Below are positions 5,104 to 7,358 of a DNA stretch of 7,358 nucleotides, one piece after another. The position numbers and the translations under genes are program-made. The stretch is from positions 1 through 7,358 of the forward strand of contig CATWBR010000221.1 in assembly GCA_958349075.1 (NCBI GenBank), given 5' to 3'. The notes beneath the pieces were generated by a model. The model saw only the letters and a program-made list of their open reading frames with translations, was not told where the DNA came from and did not search any database. Source of the stretch: an uncultured Clostridium sp. GTDB lineage: Bacteria > Bacillota > Clostridia > Lachnospirales > Lachnospiraceae. Positions within the stretch are counted from its first letter, which is position 1, and each line of letters begins with the position of its first letter.

Positions 5104-7358
5104 ATATTAATTTTACAATCGGTTCCCGTCTCATCCACTCGTCAAACTCCTGTTTCGACGCCATTGCCGTAAGCCCTCCCTCCGCCGTCGTCGTGCAGGC
5201 CGCATAAGCATTGGAAAAGTCCAGGAAATCTTCCATTTGTCCGGTGGACATTTCCGTTATATCGGTAATACCGTACCGCAGCAGCCGTGAAAGAAATGCC
5301 CCGGTAAACGAGTCGCCGGCTCCGGTCGTATCCCTTGCCTCAACCCTGACTCCGGGACGTGAAACAGACCATTTCTCTGTGTAAGCGGCGGCGCCGTCTT
5401 TCCCCCTTGTATAAAGGACACACCGTGTCTTCCCCTTTAGAAGTTCCGGCAGCGCGTCTTCGATTTCTTTTCTGCCCGTAATAAATTCCAGTTCTTCCTC
5501 CGAAATCTTGACTATATCCGCCTGGGGCATAAATTCTAATATGGTCTCTTTCATTTTTATATCGTCATTCCAGAGCGACGGGCGCAGGTTCGGATCAAAT
5601 GAAACCATAAGCCCCTGATCCGCGGCCATGCGGATCAGTTTCCTGTGAGCCTCCTTCATTGGTGACTCCACTAAATCCACCCCGCCAAAATGCAGGATAC
5701 CGCAGCCATTAAGAACCTCCGGCGTCACATCCTCCGGAGAATAAAACAGATCCGCGCTGTTCTTGCGGTAAAACTGGAAGTCCCGGTTCCCGTCTTCCGC
5801 CAGGGAGACGAATGCCAGCGGTGTCTCTTTAGTAGCGTCCCTCTTTATAAAGTCCGTGTCTATCCCGGCCGCACCGAAACTTTCAATCAGATAGTCCCCA
5901 AATGCGTCGTTTCCCGTCTTTGTCAGGAGTCTGGACGGGAGCCCCAGACGGCTGACCGCTCCCGCCACATTGGCAGGCGCGCCCCCGGCCGCCCGTTTAA
6001 AAACCGCCACGTCTTTTAACCGCTGCCCCTTGCGCTCGGGAATAAAATCGATCAGCGCTTCTCCTATGACGCAGAGACCACTCTGTTTTTCCCGTTCCGG
6101 CTTTCCCGGCTCTCTGTCAATTATAAAGGAATTCAGCCCGTACAACCTGATCTGTGCACTGCATTCCCCGTATATCCGGAAACCGCCGTTTTTCCCATAT
6201 ATCCTTGTCGTGAATACCTCTTCTCCGTCATTGACAAATATCTCCAGGGAAGTCGTGTCGGAGTAAATCCTCAGATTACTAAGCGCCTCCACTCTCACAC
6301 TTCTTTCCGTACGGCCATATCCGCCCTCTTCCAGGGAAAGTGTCAGCAGCCCGTTCGTACGGCCGTAAGTAAGCTTTGTTCCTTTTCTCAGCTCTATCAC
6401 CGTATCATCGCAGGAATGAAAGCAAATCTCCGCCTCAAATACCAGCTGCTTTTCATCCGCTTCGTTCAGCTTCTCTTTACTCTCATAGCAGCGTTCCTCA
6501 CCGCGAAGCTCGTTCAGCTCCTCAATCGGTGTCTGGCTCAGCCTGCCGTTCTTCATATGAAGCTCCCTCGGCAGAGTCAGGGCATGCTGCCACCCATCTT
6601 CCACCGTTGGATTCCCATATTCGGCATCGGGGATTCCCATCCATCCAATCAGAATCCTGCGTCCCTTTCCGTCACAAAAGGTTTGGGGGGCGTAAAAATC
6701 AAATCCTCTGTCTACCATCCGAATCTTTTCTTCATCAATTTTATAGCTGTTCCGCTCAAAATCGCAGCACAGGGGCATAACCGTACACTGATGCACATTC
6801 CGATAGTCAATTCCCCTGGGGCCGACTCCCTGAGGACAGTTAATCATACATAACTGTCCGTCCAGTTCAAACAAATCCGGGCACTCCCACATATAGCCGA
6901 ACGGCTCTTTCGTCGTAATCCGGTTTTCATATTTCCAGTTTTTCAGGTCATCCGAGCGGTACAGAAGAACCAGCCCCCGGCTCTCCCTGTCCCTGGCGCC
7001 GAGAACCATATAATAAACGCCGTTTTTCTTAAATACCTTGGGATCCCTCACATGGCAGCTTATATCCTGCGGATAATCCTGATTTGTGAAAATGAGTTCC
7101 TTCGGCCCTGCAGTATCACCGTCCCTGCTGGTGAAGTGGAGCGTATTGCTTCCGCGTCCGGCAGTGATATAATCGTAGTCATCCCGATCAAAAAGTTTGA
7201 TATTGCCGGTATAGAAGTAATGGATTATCCCGTTCTCAACAAAAGCGGAACCCGAGTAAACGCCGTGGGCGTCATAATCATTATCAGGAAACAGAAACGG
7301 TCCTCTGTCCTCATAGTGAACAAAGTCTTCTGTTGTGTAATGTCCCCAGAGCTTTATC
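5102..7358 (-). CDS. GH32 beta-fructofuranosidase / sucrose-6-phosphate hydrolase fused to PfkB-family fructokinase, 5' end cut by window edge
   Basis: One uninterrupted frame of 751 visible residues (counted from 7357 leftwards) combines two enzymes. The N-terminal part is glycoside hydrolase family 32: WGHYTTEDFVHYED near 4-17, YSGSA near 33-37, RDP with transition-state Asp105, WECPD with acid/base Glu158, then the family's GWMGIPDAEYGNPTVEDGWQ segment (about 238-257) and a C-terminal beta-sandwich with TSLEIFVNDGEEVF (about 369-382). The nucleophile motif (WMNDPNG in the family) would lie off the right edge, with roughly 60-70 residues missing. After a short charged linker (about 413-427) a complete PfkB sugar kinase follows: GEALIDFIP, GGAPANVA (458-465), FDPNLRPSLW (587-596) and DTTGAGD (676-682) with catalytic Asp682. 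Predicted role: hydrolyse sucrose-6-phosphate or sucrose, then phosphorylate the fructose to fructose-6-phosphate, in the cytosol. The GTG at 7051 encodes the Val just before RDP and is not the start. Substrate (sucrose, its phosphate, or a short fructan) is inference. Both domain assignments are secure. Confidence 0.95.
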   Translation of the reverse strand, partial: IKLWGHYTTEDFVHYEDRGPFLFPDNDYDAHGVYSGSAFVENGIIHYFYTGNIKLFDRDDYDYITAGRGSNTLHFTSRDGDTAGPKELIFTNQDYPQDISCHVRDPKVFKKNGVYYMVLGARDRESRGLVLLYRSDDLKNWKYENRITTKEPFGYMWECPDLFELDGQLCMINCPQGVGPRGIDYRNVHQCTVMPLCCDFERNSYKIDEEKIRMVDRGFDFYAPQTFCDGKGRRILIGWMGIPDAEYGNPTVEDGWQHALTLPRELHMKNGRLSQTPIEELNELRGEERCYESKEKLNEADEKQLVFEAEICFHSCDDTVIELRKGTKLTYGRTNGLLTLSLEEGGYGRTERSVRVEALSNLRIYSDTTSLEIFVNDGEEVFTTRIYGKNGGFRIYGECSAQIRLYGLNSFIIDREPGKPEREKQSGLCVIGEALIDFIPERKGQRLKDVAVFKRAAGGAPANVAGAVSRLGLPSRLLTKTGNDAFGDYLIESFGAAGIDTDFIKRDATKETPLAFVSLAEDGNRDFQFYRKNSADLFYSPEDVTPEVLNGCGILHFGGVDLVESPMKEAHRKLIRMAADQGLMVSFDPNLRPSLWNDDIKMKETILEFMPQADIVKISEEELEFITGRKEIEDALPELLKGKTRCVLYTRGKDGAAAYTEKWSVSRPGVRVEARDTTGAGDSFTGAFLSRLLRYGITDITEMSTGQMEDFLDFSNAYAACTTTAEGGLTAMASKQEFDEWMRREPIVKLI

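Noticed and set aside
6376..6853. Two overlapping plus-strand open frames of 134 and 145 codons opposite the GH32 domain
   Set aside because: Both are antisense to clear GH32 motifs and to each other's frame; the composition is typical of shadow frames.
5102..7051. GH32 gene as an N-terminally truncated pseudogene
   Set aside because: The missing N-terminus is explained by the window edge: the frame is open and conserved through 7357.

Overview
The window reads as chromosome of a gut-type, low-to-moderate GC Firmicute, most likely a Lachnospiraceae (Clostridium cluster XIVa) member of the Enterocloster / [Clostridium] symbiosum type. This is inferred from the AGGAGG-type ribosome sites, the clostridial DacF-like carboxypeptidase with a C-terminal membrane anchor, the fused TAXI-TRAP permease and overall base composition. 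The exact genus cannot be read from the sequence.

Layout, left to right. (1) Positions 1-1563, plus strand: a D-Ala-D-Ala carboxypeptidase (peptidase S11) that runs in from the left edge. The frame is open from base 1 and encodes most of a signal peptide, so the first ATG inside the window is not the true start. A strong intrinsic terminator follows at 1577-1614. (2) Positions 1666-5103, plus strand: a TAXI-type TRAP transport unit. A near-consensus extended -10 promoter (1666-1694) and a structured leader precede a fused 4TM/12TM TRAP permease (1769-3751). A 210-bp gap holds 16-bp tandem repeats and a small hairpin. The TAXI solute-binding lipoprotein follows (3962-5029) and ends at a 16-bp perfect-stem terminator. 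(3) Positions 5102-7358, minus strand, converging on the TRAP unit: one uninterrupted frame encoding a GH32 beta-fructofuranosidase joined to a PfkB-family fructokinase. Its N-terminus lies beyond the right edge.

How the genes work together. The lipoprotein should capture a small, probably acidic, solute outside the membrane and pass it to the sodium-coupled permease; the substrate is not readable. The convergent fusion enzyme belongs to a separate function: cleaving sucrose or sucrose-6-phosphate (or a short fructan) and phosphorylating the released fructose in the same polypeptide. The carboxypeptidase trims peptidoglycan stem peptides and is functionally unrelated.

I see no mobile element, CRISPR array, tRNA or rRNA. 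I do not find a clearly new multi-gene system. The items most worth a second look are the GH32-PfkB fusion and the graded 16-bp tandem repeat sitting between the permease and its binding protein.
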